This document shows positions 25,132 to 32,380 of a DNA stretch of 56,796 bases, piece by piece. Position 1 is the stretch's first letter, and each line of letters begins with the position of its first letter. The translations under genes and the position numbers were made by a program. The stretch is taken from the NCBI GenBank assembly GCA_964508655.1, contig CAZDUO010000013.1:1-56796 (forward strand). Reading direction: 5' to 3'. The notes under the pieces were generated by a model, which did not search any database, was not told where the DNA came from, and saw only the letters and a program-made list of their open reading frames with translations. The stretch comes from VBAS01 sp964508655 (lineage in GTDB: Bacteria > Bacteroidota > Bacteroidia > Chitinophagales > Chitinophagaceae).

Positions 25132-25671
25132 TCATGAAGAACCTTTCTCCCCCACAAACCACTGCTCTTTGTTTTTGAATAAAACATTGAAGGTGGTCAG
25201 CGAACCATAGCAGCGGGTGATGTATTGCTGCATGTTCACTTTTTCTTCATCCGCCAGGTTTTTGCTGCTGTTGATGTTTTGCTCCAGCACCCGCAGCCGG
25301 TCACGCAGCATCACAATCTTGTGAAAGAAATCTTCAATGGGAATTTCTTTGGGCTTTAAGCTTTTATCGGCCGGCTGAAGAAGCAGGGTGCCGTGCTGCC
25401 AGCGGTCGCCGAGGGGAACGTTTTCAGTGATGCCGCCCCAGAGGCGCAGAATTTTCAGCAACGATTTTTCCACCTCGCTGTGCGTTTCTATTTCTTCGGT
25501 CACATTTTCAGGAATGATTTCATCCAGCTTGCTGTCGGTTTTATCAATCTCTTTTATGCCATGATTGATAAAAGAAATGAGGTAAGTGGCATAGCGGATA
25601 CCCACAATCACACCGGGCCCGTACAGCGTATGCTGCAATCTTGTTCCTATGCCAAGCGTAGTTTGCTCCAT
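25132..25671 (-). CDS. Conserved hypothetical cytoplasmic protein
   Basis: A 179-aa protein with no signal peptide. Residues about 5-40 (GIGTRLQHTLYGPGVIVGIRY) resemble the small beta-barrel (KOW/Tudor-like) motif found in the C-terminal part of UvrD/PcrA-type helicases, where a G-x-G-x-V-V pattern recurs. The rest is helical (KSLLKILRLWGG; FFHKIVMLRDRLRVLEQNIN). I recognise it as a type of protein common in Bacteroidota but cannot name a function. The upstream side has a 13-bp palindrome CCTCCGGCGGAGG (about 25688). Confidence 0.8.
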   Translation of the reverse strand: MEQTTLGIGTRLQHTLYGPGVIVGIRYATYLISFINHGIKEIDKTDSKLDEIIPENVTEEIETHSEVEKSLLKILRLWGGITENVPLGDRWQHGTLLLQPADKSLKPKEIPIEDFFHKIVMLRDRLRVLEQNINSSKNLADEEKVNMQQYITRCYGSLTTFNVLFKNKEQWFVGEKGSS

Positions 25672-25755
25672 AGATTTCCAAAATATGCCTCCGGCGGAGG
25701 ATTTTAGTTTTAATATTGTTTGGTTAAAGAGTGTTCAAAATATTAAAGTGTTTTA

Positions 25756-25788
25756 AGCCTCCCCTTTAGGGCAGGTTTGGCGGGCTCC
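25756..25788 (+). repeat. GC-rich palindromic repeat beside the serine-hydrolase gene
   Basis: CCTCCCC, loop TTTA, GGGCAGG, TTT, then GGCGGGCTCC: the same C-arm/G-arm/T-spacer/G-arm plan as the copies in the M19 and purN genes. It ends directly at the stop codon of the serine hydrolase (25789). Confidence 0.65.
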
Positions 25789-27093
25789 TTACTCCAGCGC
25801 CTGGTACACCAGCACTTTGTATTTATTGGCTATCTCTCCTATGGTTGAATGCCAGAGCTGCCGGTAAAAAATGCCGATGAGTTTTTCCTTCGGATCGGCC
25901 CAGTAGGTAGTGGCAAAGGCGCCGCCCCAGTCAAACACGCCTTCGGGTGTGGGCAGCAGGGCACTGCCTCTTTCGGTAGTGATTCCAAAACCAAGTCCGA
26001 ATTTATTTACCCCAAAAACCACATCGCCAATCTGGTTCATCGTCATCATACGCACCGTGTTTCTCGATAAAATTCTTTTACCGTTGTATTCGCCGCCGTT
26101 CAGAATCATTTGTAAAAAAATGGCATAGTCCATAGCAGTGGACGACAGCCCGCCACCGCCGGAGTAGTAGCTGCTTTTGGTTAATGGGTAATCGGAATTC
26201 ACCATACCGTTGAAATCTACCTTGCCTGTTGATTTCACCAGTACACTGTCTTTTTCCTCGTACAAACTTACCAGCCGGTTTTGTTTGGCAGGCGGTATAT
26301 AAAAGTATGTATCGTTCATGCCCAGCGGTTCGAAAATTCTTTTTCTGAAAAACTCATCGAGGCTCATGCCGGAAATTACTTCAACCAAATAGCCGAGTAT
26401 ATCTGTATTGAATCCGTACGTCCATTTTTCTCCCGGCTGATGCATCAGGGGCAGTTTAGCAATTGTATTTACATCATCAGCCAGCGAACGGCCCGGCTCC
26501 ACACCGATGCCTGCCAGCAACCCGGCTTTGGCATAAATGGCATTGGCGGTTTTGGTTCCTATTTGCGGGTAACTGATGCCCGAAGTATGGGTGAGTAGTT
26601 GCCGGATGGTGACTTCGGATTTTGCAGGCACTGTGGTGTACGTGGTATCCGCTTCATTGAATTTATCCAGCACCTGCTGTTTGGCAAATGCCGGGATATA
26701 TTTTGAAACCGGGTCATCCAGCAGCAGTTTTCCATCTTCGTACAAAATCAAAACGGCTGTGCTGGTGATGGCTTTGGTTTGCGAAGCAATGCGGAAGATA
26801 TTATCCGCCTGCATGGGTTTTGTTTTTTGCAGGTCGTCGTAGCCGAATGCTTTGTGATAAACAATTTTTCCGTTCCGGATTATCAGCGCCACGCAACCGT
26901 TCAGTCTTTTGTCATTCACCCAGGCGCTGAGGTTCTGGTCGAGTTTTAGTAAACGTTCAGAAGAAAAACCCGCCAGTTCAGGCTTGCCTGACGCTTGTAT
27001 GACAGGTCTTTTTACAGTAGTACTGCCGCCATTCTGTGCAAGGACGGGTAACTGGAATAATAAAATAGCAGTGTAAAAAAATATCCGCTTCAT
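25789..27093 (-). CDS. Exported serine hydrolase, beta-lactamase class C family
   Basis: A 434-aa protein with a signal peptide (LPVLAQ, about residue 20) and the penicillin-binding/class C fold. The catalytic SxxK is in FRIASQTKAI, YxN is in WTYGFNTD, and the third active-site box is FDWGGAF near residue 390. Such proteins are more often esterases or D-aminopeptidases than true beta-lactamases, and this one sits in no resistance context. It may form a unit with the downstream minus-strand gene only loosely, since a palindromic repeat follows its stop. Confidence 0.92.
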   Translation of the reverse strand: MKRIFFYTAILLFQLPVLAQNGGSTTVKRPVIQASGKPELAGFSSERLLKLDQNLSAWVNDKRLNGCVALIIRNGKIVYHKAFGYDDLQKTKPMQADNIFRIASQTKAITSTAVLILYEDGKLLLDDPVSKYIPAFAKQQVLDKFNEADTTYTTVPAKSEVTIRQLLTHTSGISYPQIGTKTANAIYAKAGLLAGIGVEPGRSLADDVNTIAKLPLMHQPGEKWTYGFNTDILGYLVEVISGMSLDEFFRKRIFEPLGMNDTYFYIPPAKQNRLVSLYEEKDSVLVKSTGKVDFNGMVNSDYPLTKSSYYSGGGGLSSTAMDYAIFLQMILNGGEYNGKRILSRNTVRMMTMNQIGDVVFGVNKFGLGFGITTERGSALLPTPEGVFDWGGAFATTYWADPKEKLIGIFYRQLWHSTIGEIANKYKVLVYQALE

Positions 27094-27153
27094 TATTGCT
27101 GGTTTTAAGAGGTCAGAAAGTTAAGACTTCCTGCAGAATGAAACGGGAAGCCC

Positions 27154-27963
27154 TCAGAGTTTTTCTTTTTTTATTTCAGCGGCTTGTTTTTCCAGCATCC
27201 ATTTTTCAAAGCATTTTTTTATCCATGCCTGGAAATCGTACTCGCCGGTTTCAATACAGAATTCGTAGCTGGGGCGGAAGCGCAGCATAAAGCTGTCTCT
27301 TTCCACTCCAATCAGCCCGGTGAGCCGCATCACCAAAACTTTGCTGAAGCGGTGATCAATAAATTTATCTCTTTCTTCCTGCAGCAGTCTTTCGCGAAAG
27401 GCCAGCATGCTTTTGTTTTTCCTGAACTGGAACATACGGATGATTTCATCGAGGTCGAAACCGACGGAGGCGCCGGGCCCTGAGCCGGTGGTGGCCTGCA
27501 GCCTTGGTTTTTCCCAGTTAAACACTTTGGCGTAGTCTTCCCTGTTGCGCAGCGAATCGAGCTTGTAATTCCGCGGCTTCACAATCACTTCTTTCAGCAC
27601 CGGTATGTTGATGTGGAGAGCAATGTCGAAACGCTCTGCATCAAAAATTTTTGCAACGGCATATTTGATGGTGGGTTTGTTCAGGTAGCTGAACCACACC
27701 GAGTCGGTTTCCTTCACATCAATTTCATAACGACCGAAAATGTCGGTGGCTGTTCCTCTTCCGGCCGTGGTTAATGCACTTACACCTACCAGCGGATAGG
27801 TGCCGCTGCTGTCGTACACCGTGCCACGCAGTTTAAAGTTTTGCGCATGAGATTCTGCAGCACAAAACAGAAGGGTGAAAAGCAACAGGATGCAAGAAAC
27901 CTTTATCAAAAACAGGAGTAGTTTGTTTTGGCAAAGAACAAACAAAAATGGAGAAAGGGGCAA
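27154..27963 (-). CDS. Exported protein with carboxypeptidase-regulatory-like domain
   Basis: A 269-aa protein whose N-terminus has a signal peptide ending ESHAQN, followed by a carboxypeptidase-regulatory-like (CNA-B-like) domain: LRGTVYDSSGTYPLVGVSAL...GRGTATDIFGRYEI. The C-terminal half is helical and charged, with FNWEKPRLQATTGSG and RFRPSYEFCIETGEYDF. The start is uncertain: no ATG is in frame near the signal; the TTG at 27963 has AGG a few bases upstream, and a TTG at 27909 would give a more standard signal peptide. It is a common unnamed Bacteroidota periplasmic protein. No function can be given. Confidence 0.82.
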   Translation of the reverse strand: MPLSPFLFVLCQNKLLLFLIKVSCILLLFTLLFCAAESHAQNFKLRGTVYDSSGTYPLVGVSALTTAGRGTATDIFGRYEIDVKETDSVWFSYLNKPTIKYAVAKIFDAERFDIALHINIPVLKEVIVKPRNYKLDSLRNREDYAKVFNWEKPRLQATTGSGPGASVGFDLDEIIRMFQFRKNKSMLAFRERLLQEERDKFIDHRFSKVLVMRLTGLIGVERDSFMLRFRPSYEFCIETGEYDFQAWIKKCFEKWMLEKQAAEIKKEKL

Positions 27964-28015
27964 TAAAACCTGTTAAAAAAAACAATGGAGCAGGGGTAAA
28001 AAAAATATTGACTTC

Positions 28016-28660
28016 TTATTCTTCTTTTGCAGCCTCTTTACATTCGGCAAATTCGGCACGCAGCCGGCTGCTGTGCTCTGCCATCAGTTGCCTGAAATTT
28101 TTCATCGGTGGAAATATGCCCACCACAGTGAGCCGGCCGGCATCATAAGTTACTTCCATTCCTTTTTCATAATAAATATGGTCGCCGTCGTAGCCTTCCC
28201 AGATTATCGGCAGATAATCATTGCCGAATTTTTCCATGCAGGCGGGCATGGCGTCGTAAAACTTTACACCGTTATCCAGCACCACCGTTTTCACCAGGTC
28301 TTCACCGGCGCCGTACGTGGTGACGGTAATGTAGTTGAGCCGGTGATTTTTGAAATAGAGGCTGTACACCGGCATCACTCTGGAAAGATCATTGTTGTAT
28401 TTGGCGCAACTGTCGAAACCTGCAACAAACTGAACTACCGTATCCACTTCATTCACCTGCCCGGCAAACGAACACATTTCATCTTTATAGTCCAGCCAGT
28501 TAAGCTCACCCTGCAGCAGGCTGGCCGCCTCCTGTTCACTCATGCCCAGTTTTAATGCGCCGATACCCACACCCGGTGTGATTATTAATTGTTTTGCAGT
28601 TTGGGCATAGGGGCAAAAGAAGATGCCAACCAGGAAAAGAGGAAGAAAAATTTTTTTCAT
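28016..28660 (-). CDS. Exported protein of unknown function
   Basis: A 214-aa protein with a signal peptide (MKKIFLPLFLVGIFFCPYAQ). The start of the mature part, ITPGVGIGALKLGMSEQEAASLLQG, follows the pattern of small beta-lactamase-inhibitor-like/BamE-type folds, in which a G-x-x-x-G-M-s-x-x-E stretch recurs; the match is loose. Several Tyr and Asp residues follow (WEGYDGDHIYYEKGM). It is on the same strand as, and about 50 nt upstream of, the carboxypeptidase-regulatory-like gene. I do not recognise a named family. Confidence 0.8.
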   Translation of the reverse strand: MKKIFLPLFLVGIFFCPYAQTAKQLIITPGVGIGALKLGMSEQEAASLLQGELNWLDYKDEMCSFAGQVNEVDTVVQFVAGFDSCAKYNNDLSRVMPVYSLYFKNHRLNYITVTTYGAGEDLVKTVVLDNGVKFYDAMPACMEKFGNDYLPIIWEGYDGDHIYYEKGMEVTYDAGRLTVVGIFPPMKNFRQLMAEHSSRLRAEFAECKEAAKEE

Positions 28661-28746
28661 GATTATATTTTAATAATTAACCGTGCGGACCATTAATAAG
28701 TAAAGGTGATAATTATTGGTTGTAAATAAAAAGAAATAACGAACCA

Positions 28747-29346
28747 TTAACCCCTGATTAATTTTTCAATCACCTGCGGGTAATGCTTATGCTCGAGCTG
28801 GTGAATGCGCTGTGCAAGTGAATCAGGCGTGTCGTCTTTCAGCACGGGGCAGCGGGCCTGGAAAATCAAATCGCCGTGATCGTAATGCTCGTCTACGTAA
28901 TGAATACTGATGCCGCTTTCCGCATCGCCGCTGGCCAGTACGGCTTCATGCACAAAAGCGCCATACATGCCTTTGCCGCCATATTTGGGCAGCAGCGCCG
29001 GGTGAATGTTCACAATCTTTTTCAGGTAAGCGGCAATCAATGCATCGGGTATCTTCCATAAAAACCCGGCCAGCACAATAAAGTCAATGCCGGCAGCTAT
29101 CAGCTCATCCACATAAGCATTGCCGCGGAAAAATTTTTCTTTTTCAATCAGCAACGTAGGAACCCGATGGGTTTCGGCAATTTTTAAAACACCTGCACCG
29201 GGCTTGTTGCACACGATAAGTGATATTACAATTTTCGGAGCCTTTAAGCCTTCCCCTTCGGGGAGGGTTTGGGAGGGGCTGAAATATTCAATAATCTTTT
29301 GCGCATTAGAGCCGGCGCCGGAAGCAAAGATGGCAATACGGGTCAT
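28747..29346 (-). CDS. purN: Phosphoribosylglycinamide formyltransferase, with a repeat-encoded insert
   Basis: Transfers a formyl group from 10-formyl-THF to GAR in purine synthesis; cytoplasmic. The ATG at 29346 gives the usual start MTRIAIFASGAGSNAQ (199 aa); an upstream in-frame start at 29370 is less likely. The active-site Asn and His are in VNIHPALLPKYGGKGMYG, and the catalytic Asp is in VDEHYDHGDLIF. Residues about 22-37 contain FSPSQTLPEGEGLKAP, encoded by a GC-rich palindromic repeat (29238-29282) that lengthens the loop after the first helix and keeps the frame. The insert is in a surface loop away from the catalytic motifs, so the enzyme is probably functional. Confidence 0.96.
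   Translation of the reverse strand: MTRIAIFASGAGSNAQKIIEYFSPSQTLPEGEGLKAPKIVISLIVCNKPGAGVLKIAETHRVPTLLIEKEKFFRGNAYVDELIAAGIDFIVLAGFLWKIPDALIAAYLKKIVNIHPALLPKYGGKGMYGAFVHEAVLASGDAESGISIHYVDEHYDHGDLIFQARCPVLKDDTPDSLAQRIHQLEHKHYPQVIEKLIRG
29238..29282 (+). repeat. GC-rich palindromic repeat inside purN
   Basis: CCTTCCCC, loop TTC, GGGGAGGG, TTT, GGGAGGGGCT: a C-rich arm and two G-rich arms, so the first arm could pair with either. It is translated on the minus strand as SPSQTLPEGEGLK, close to the peptide made from the M19 copy (SPPTPSPTGEG). Confidence 0.8.
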
Positions 29347-29387
29347 CAAAAAATTTTTACAAAGCAGCAAAGTTGTAACTTTTCAGT

Positions 29388-30284
29388 ATGAGAAAATTGC
29401 TTCTGCCGGTTTTATTTCTTTTCATTTGCCAGGTTGGTTTTGGGCAAAAAGAAAACTGCACAGTCAATTACCCGCCGCCGGCGCTGGGCGATTCCATCAA
29501 AAAAGTTTTTACGGCGCACCTGCAGTCGGCAGAAAAAAAGTACCAGGCTGACAGTACCAACGATGAACATATAATATGGTATGGCCGCAGGCTGGCTTAT
29601 CTCGGCTTTTATAAAGAAGCGGTTAATGTGTACAGCCGGGGCATCAGCCTGCATCCGGCCAATGCAAGATTTTACCGCCACCGCGGTCACCGCTACATCA
29701 CGCTGCGCTGTTTCGACAAAGCCATTGAAGATTTGAAACAAGCAGCAGAGCTTACCCGTGAGCAGGTGGATGAAATAGAAGCCGACGGCATTCCCAATAA
29801 AAGAAATATTCCGACCAGCACCCTGCACACCAATATTTATTATCACCTCGGGCTGGCTTATTACCTGAAAGGTGAAAACCGGCAGGCCCTGCTGGCGTGG
29901 GAAAAATGCCTCGACATTTCAGACAACGACGATATGAAAGTGGCCACACTGAACTGGCTGAACGTAACGCTGCACAAAATGGGAAGAAACAAGGATGCCG
30001 GGCAGCATTTAAAAGAAGTGACCGCCGATATGGATATTATCGAGAACCACGACTACTACGACATATTATTAATGTACAAAACGGGTGATGAAACCAAACT
30101 GCTGGCCAAAACCCAAAGCCAGCAAACCCTCAGCAATGCCACGCTGGGTTATGCACTTGGCATGTTTTATAAATTCAAAGGCGAAGAACAAAAGGCAAAA
30201 GAACTTTTTGAAAAAATTGTCGCCGGTAACCAATGGTCCAGCTTTGGATTCATTGCGGCCGAGGCGGAGCTGAGAAGAATGTGA
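29388..30284 (+). CDS. Exported tetratricopeptide-repeat protein
   Basis: A 298-aa protein with a signal peptide (ICQVGFGQ, about residue 20). Residues about 60-250 hold TPR-like helical pairs: IIWYGRRLAYLGFYKEAVNVYSRG, FYRHRGHRYITLRCFDKAIEDLKQ, YYHLGLAYYLKGENRQALLAWEKC and a last unit around YALGMFYKFKGEEQKAKELFEK. It should be a periplasmic scaffold or binding protein; partners are unknown. It diverges from purN with about 40 nt between start codons and converges with a small membrane-protein gene. Confidence 0.88.
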   Translation: MRKLLLPVLFLFICQVGFGQKENCTVNYPPPALGDSIKKVFTAHLQSAEKKYQADSTNDEHIIWYGRRLAYLGFYKEAVNVYSRGISLHPANARFYRHRGHRYITLRCFDKAIEDLKQAAELTREQVDEIEADGIPNKRNIPTSTLHTNIYYHLGLAYYLKGENRQALLAWEKCLDISDNDDMKVATLNWLNVTLHKMGRNKDAGQHLKEVTADMDIIENHDYYDILLMYKTGDETKLLAKTQSQQTLSNATLGYALGMFYKFKGEEQKAKELFEKIVAGNQWSSFGFIAAEAELRRM

Positions 30285-30294
30285 GCTTTCTAAC

Positions 30295-30373
30295 TCAAAA
30301 ATCAAAATTAAAAAGTAAAAAACCGGGCTGTATATTTTTTTGACTTTTGACTTTTTTTAATTTTGACTTTTGG
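30295..30373. repeat. TTTTGAC-type heptamer inverted repeat between convergent genes
   Basis: The left arm (30295-30316, TCAAAAATCAAAATTAAAA) and right arm (30350-30373, with TTTTGACTTTTGG) are inverted copies built of TTTTGAC-like 7-bp units. The right arm overlaps the last codons of the minus-strand gene and encodes its final residues and stop. It can form an A/T-rich stem in RNA from either strand. Confidence 0.6.
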
Positions 30374-30662
30374 CTTTTTCCGGTTTCAGTACACCCAGTT
30401 TCTTCCCCAACTTGCGTGTATAATTATTAAAAAACCTGAACTGCCCGAAAGGAATACTCACCAACAGCACCATCATCGGCCAAATGATAGTAAGTAACAA
30501 AATGTAAAGGATGGCCCAGAGCCAGTCGGCCTGCACGGTCAGCAGGTTCATGATTTTTTTTGCCCCAAAGCCCGTGAGGCTGCCGCCTATGGCAAAAGTG
30601 CAGAGAATAAGAAAAAGTTGCAGCCCGCTAACCTTCCATTTGTTTTTCAGTTTTTCAAACAT
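30357..30662 (-). CDS. Small membrane protein, DUF6787-like
   Basis: A 101-aa protein starting at the ATG at 30662 (MFEKLKNKWKVSGLQLFLIL); an upstream in-frame start at 30749 would add an unrelated 29 residues. Two hydrophobic helices are clear (about 13-35 and 48-72), with GGSLTGFGAKKIMNLL between them and a basic C-terminus (RKLGKKLGVLKPEKAKSQN). This matches, as far as I recall, the DUF6787 family of Bacteroidota. Function unknown; inner membrane. Confidence 0.8.
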   Translation of the reverse strand: MFEKLKNKWKVSGLQLFLILCTFAIGGSLTGFGAKKIMNLLTVQADWLWAILYILLLTIIWPMMVLLVSIPFGQFRFFNNYTRKLGKKLGVLKPEKAKSQN

Positions 30663-30841
30663 GGGGTATTCATTTTTCGCAGCAAACAAAAATCGGATAA
30701 ATGAGTCACGATTGACCACAAAAATTTTTGCAGTAAACAGCGCTGACACAGCAATGACAGTGAACAGCCCGAAGGATAAAACAGGATTTTCAAATCGGAT
30801 GAAACACAGGCTGGAAGCGAATCAAAAAAAATTTTTTGCCA

Positions 30842-30874
30842 TTGAAGTTTTGTTGCGTTCCTGACTTATTTTTG
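30842..30874 (+). promoter_or_regulatory. Promoter of the act/cox cluster
   Basis: TATTTTTG at 30867-30874 is a perfect TAnnTTTG -7 element, with TTG at 30842-30844 (22-nt spacer, slightly long) as a possible -33. GCGGCC follows directly. It would start a transcript about 65 nt upstream of actA. Confidence 0.55.
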
Positions 30875-30878
30875 CGGC

Positions 30879-30903
30879 CAAGCCGCCCCTGTGGGGCAGC
30901 TTG
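30879..30903 (+). promoter_or_regulatory. Stem-loop at the 5' end of the act/cox leader
   Basis: CAAGCCGCCCC (30879-30889) pairs with GGGGCAGCTTG (30893-30903) around a 3-nt TGT loop with one C-A mismatch. It begins almost at the predicted transcription start, where a hairpin can protect mRNA from decay. It has no T-run, so it is not a terminator. Confidence 0.5.
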
Positions 30904-30946
30904 TTACGAGATTTTATCCACATTCTTCAGACGAATAACCGCTGCT

Positions 30947-32218
30947 ATGCTTTCAGAGACACCTTATGCGCCACGACGGATTCTGACCATACTATCTCTT
31001 TTTGTTTTATCAGTTTTAAATACGAAAGCGCAGGACGGCACAGCCATTTTCAAAACCAAGTGTGCCAGTTGCCATATTTTAGGGAAAGACGCTATTGGTC
31101 CTAACCTGCAGGGAGTGATGGAACGTTGGGATGGCGATATGGGAAAATTAAAGGAGTGGGTAAATAATCCGGCAAAACTTGCCGCATCAGGCTTTGATAA
31201 GGCAGTTAATATTACAGCCTTTGGCGGGCCCGGAAATCAAATGACTCCATTTGAGGGTATTCTTTCCGATGCGGAGATTGAAGCAGTGATAAAATATACC
31301 AGTACGTGGCAGCCACAAACAACTCCTACAGCTACTGATGGAGAGAAGCCCCCGGGCACAGGCCAGGGCGCCATCATCTTTGGCATCATCACCCTCATCA
31401 TGGCCATCATTGCACTCATCCTGATGCAGGTGAACAGCAACCTGAAAAAACTGAGTGATGATAAGGAAGGCATTCTTCGTCCCGAGCCGGTGCCTTTTTA
31501 CAAGAATAAAGTTTATATCGCCCTGTTCTCCTGTGTTCTTTTTGTTGTGGGCGGCTACTACGTTACCAAAGGAGCCATTGATTTTGGCCGCCAGAAAAAA
31601 TACCAGCCGGTGCAGCCCATTTATTATTCGCACAAGGTGCATGCAGGTATCAATCAGATCAACTGCCTGTACTGTCATGGCGCAGCATGGGACAGCCGGC
31701 ATGCTGCTATACCCTCCACCAACGTATGCATGAACTGCCATAAAACCATTACCTCGTACGAAAAAGGGCCCAGGCTGTATGATGAAAAAGGCAATGAAAT
31801 AAATGCCAATACCGAGATTCAGAAATTATTTGACTACGCAGGCTTTGATCCGAAAAATGCAGCTGCGTGGGATCCTGCCAAAGCAAAACCCATTCCGTGG
31901 GTAAGAATTCACAACCTGCCCGATCATGTTTTCTTCAGTCATGCACAGCATATACGGGCCGGTAAAGTGCAATGCCAGACCTGCCACGGCGAAATAACCA
32001 ACATGCACGAGGTGTACCAGTTTTCAGAACTGAGCATGGGCTGGTGCATCAATTGCCATCGCACAACTAAAGTTGATTTTTATAATGCGGATAAAAAAAC
32101 CGGAAATAAGTTTTACAGCATATACGAGAAATTTCACAACGATATCAAAAGCGGAAAAATGGACAGCGTGACGGTAAAAGATATCGGGGGTATGGAGTGC
32201 CAGAAATGTCATTATTAA
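30947..32218 (+). CDS. actA: Alternative complex III subunit ActA, multiheme cytochrome c
   Basis: Electron-transfer subunit of the quinol:cytochrome c oxidoreductase, facing the periplasm. The ATG at 30947 gives a 423-aa protein with a hydrophobic export signal (ILTILSLFVLSVLNTKAQ). There are six CxxCH haem-c motifs: CASCH (residue 39) in an N-terminal mono-haem domain, then, after a membrane helix (about 135-156) and a second one (about 190-210), CLYCH (240), CMNCH (261), CQTCH (343), CINCH (367) and CQKCH (418). The last five form the classic pentahaem part; the N-terminal haem domain is an addition. First gene of the act/cox cluster. Confidence 0.95.
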   Translation: MLSETPYAPRRILTILSLFVLSVLNTKAQDGTAIFKTKCASCHILGKDAIGPNLQGVMERWDGDMGKLKEWVNNPAKLAASGFDKAVNITAFGGPGNQMTPFEGILSDAEIEAVIKYTSTWQPQTTPTATDGEKPPGTGQGAIIFGIITLIMAIIALILMQVNSNLKKLSDDKEGILRPEPVPFYKNKVYIALFSCVLFVVGGYYVTKGAIDFGRQKKYQPVQPIYYSHKVHAGINQINCLYCHGAAWDSRHAAIPSTNVCMNCHKTITSYEKGPRLYDEKGNEINANTEIQKLFDYAGFDPKNAAAWDPAKAKPIPWVRIHNLPDHVFFSHAQHIRAGKVQCQTCHGEITNMHEVYQFSELSMGWCINCHRTTKVDFYNADKKTGNKFYSIYEKFHNDIKSGKMDSVTVKDIGGMECQKCHY

Positions 32219-32220
32219 AC

Positions 32221-32257
32221 ACCCTAACCCCCAAAAAGGGGAATTGGGTTAAGGGTT
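32221..32257 (-). repeat. GC-rich palindromic repeat after actA
   Basis: CCCTAACCCCC, AAAAA, GGGG, AATT, GGGTTAAGGG: read on the minus strand it follows the plan CCCC-T5-GGGGG-TTAGGG seen in the other palindromic repeats. It starts 3 nt after the actA stop codon, in the 160-nt gap before actB. Confidence 0.55.
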
Positions 32258-32354
32258 CATATTAAGTTTGAACAGGTTTTAATAAAAAAATTTTTTGTTA
32301 ACCGTCTCTGAATTTGTTCGGGATAAATAAAGATGATCCAGGATTCAGAGTCTA

Positions 32355-32377
32355 AAAGTCCCTTTAGGGATTTAGGG
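32355..32377 (+). repeat. Palindromic repeat just before the actB start
   Basis: GTCCC-TTTA-GGGA-TTTAGGG, a short member of the same repeat type, ends 3 nt before the preferred actB start codon (32381). An upstream in-frame ATG at 32333 would translate it, adding 16 residues that do not look like the family. Confidence 0.55.
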
Positions 32378-32380
32378 TTT

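Noticed and set aside
25789..27093. Serine hydrolase as an antibiotic-resistance beta-lactamase
   Set aside because: Fold and SxxK motif fit many esterases and peptidases, and nothing in the context points to resistance.
30836..30946. N-terminal extension of ActA
   Set aside because: It would translate the predicted promoter and leader hairpin; the ATG at 30947 gives a normal export signal.
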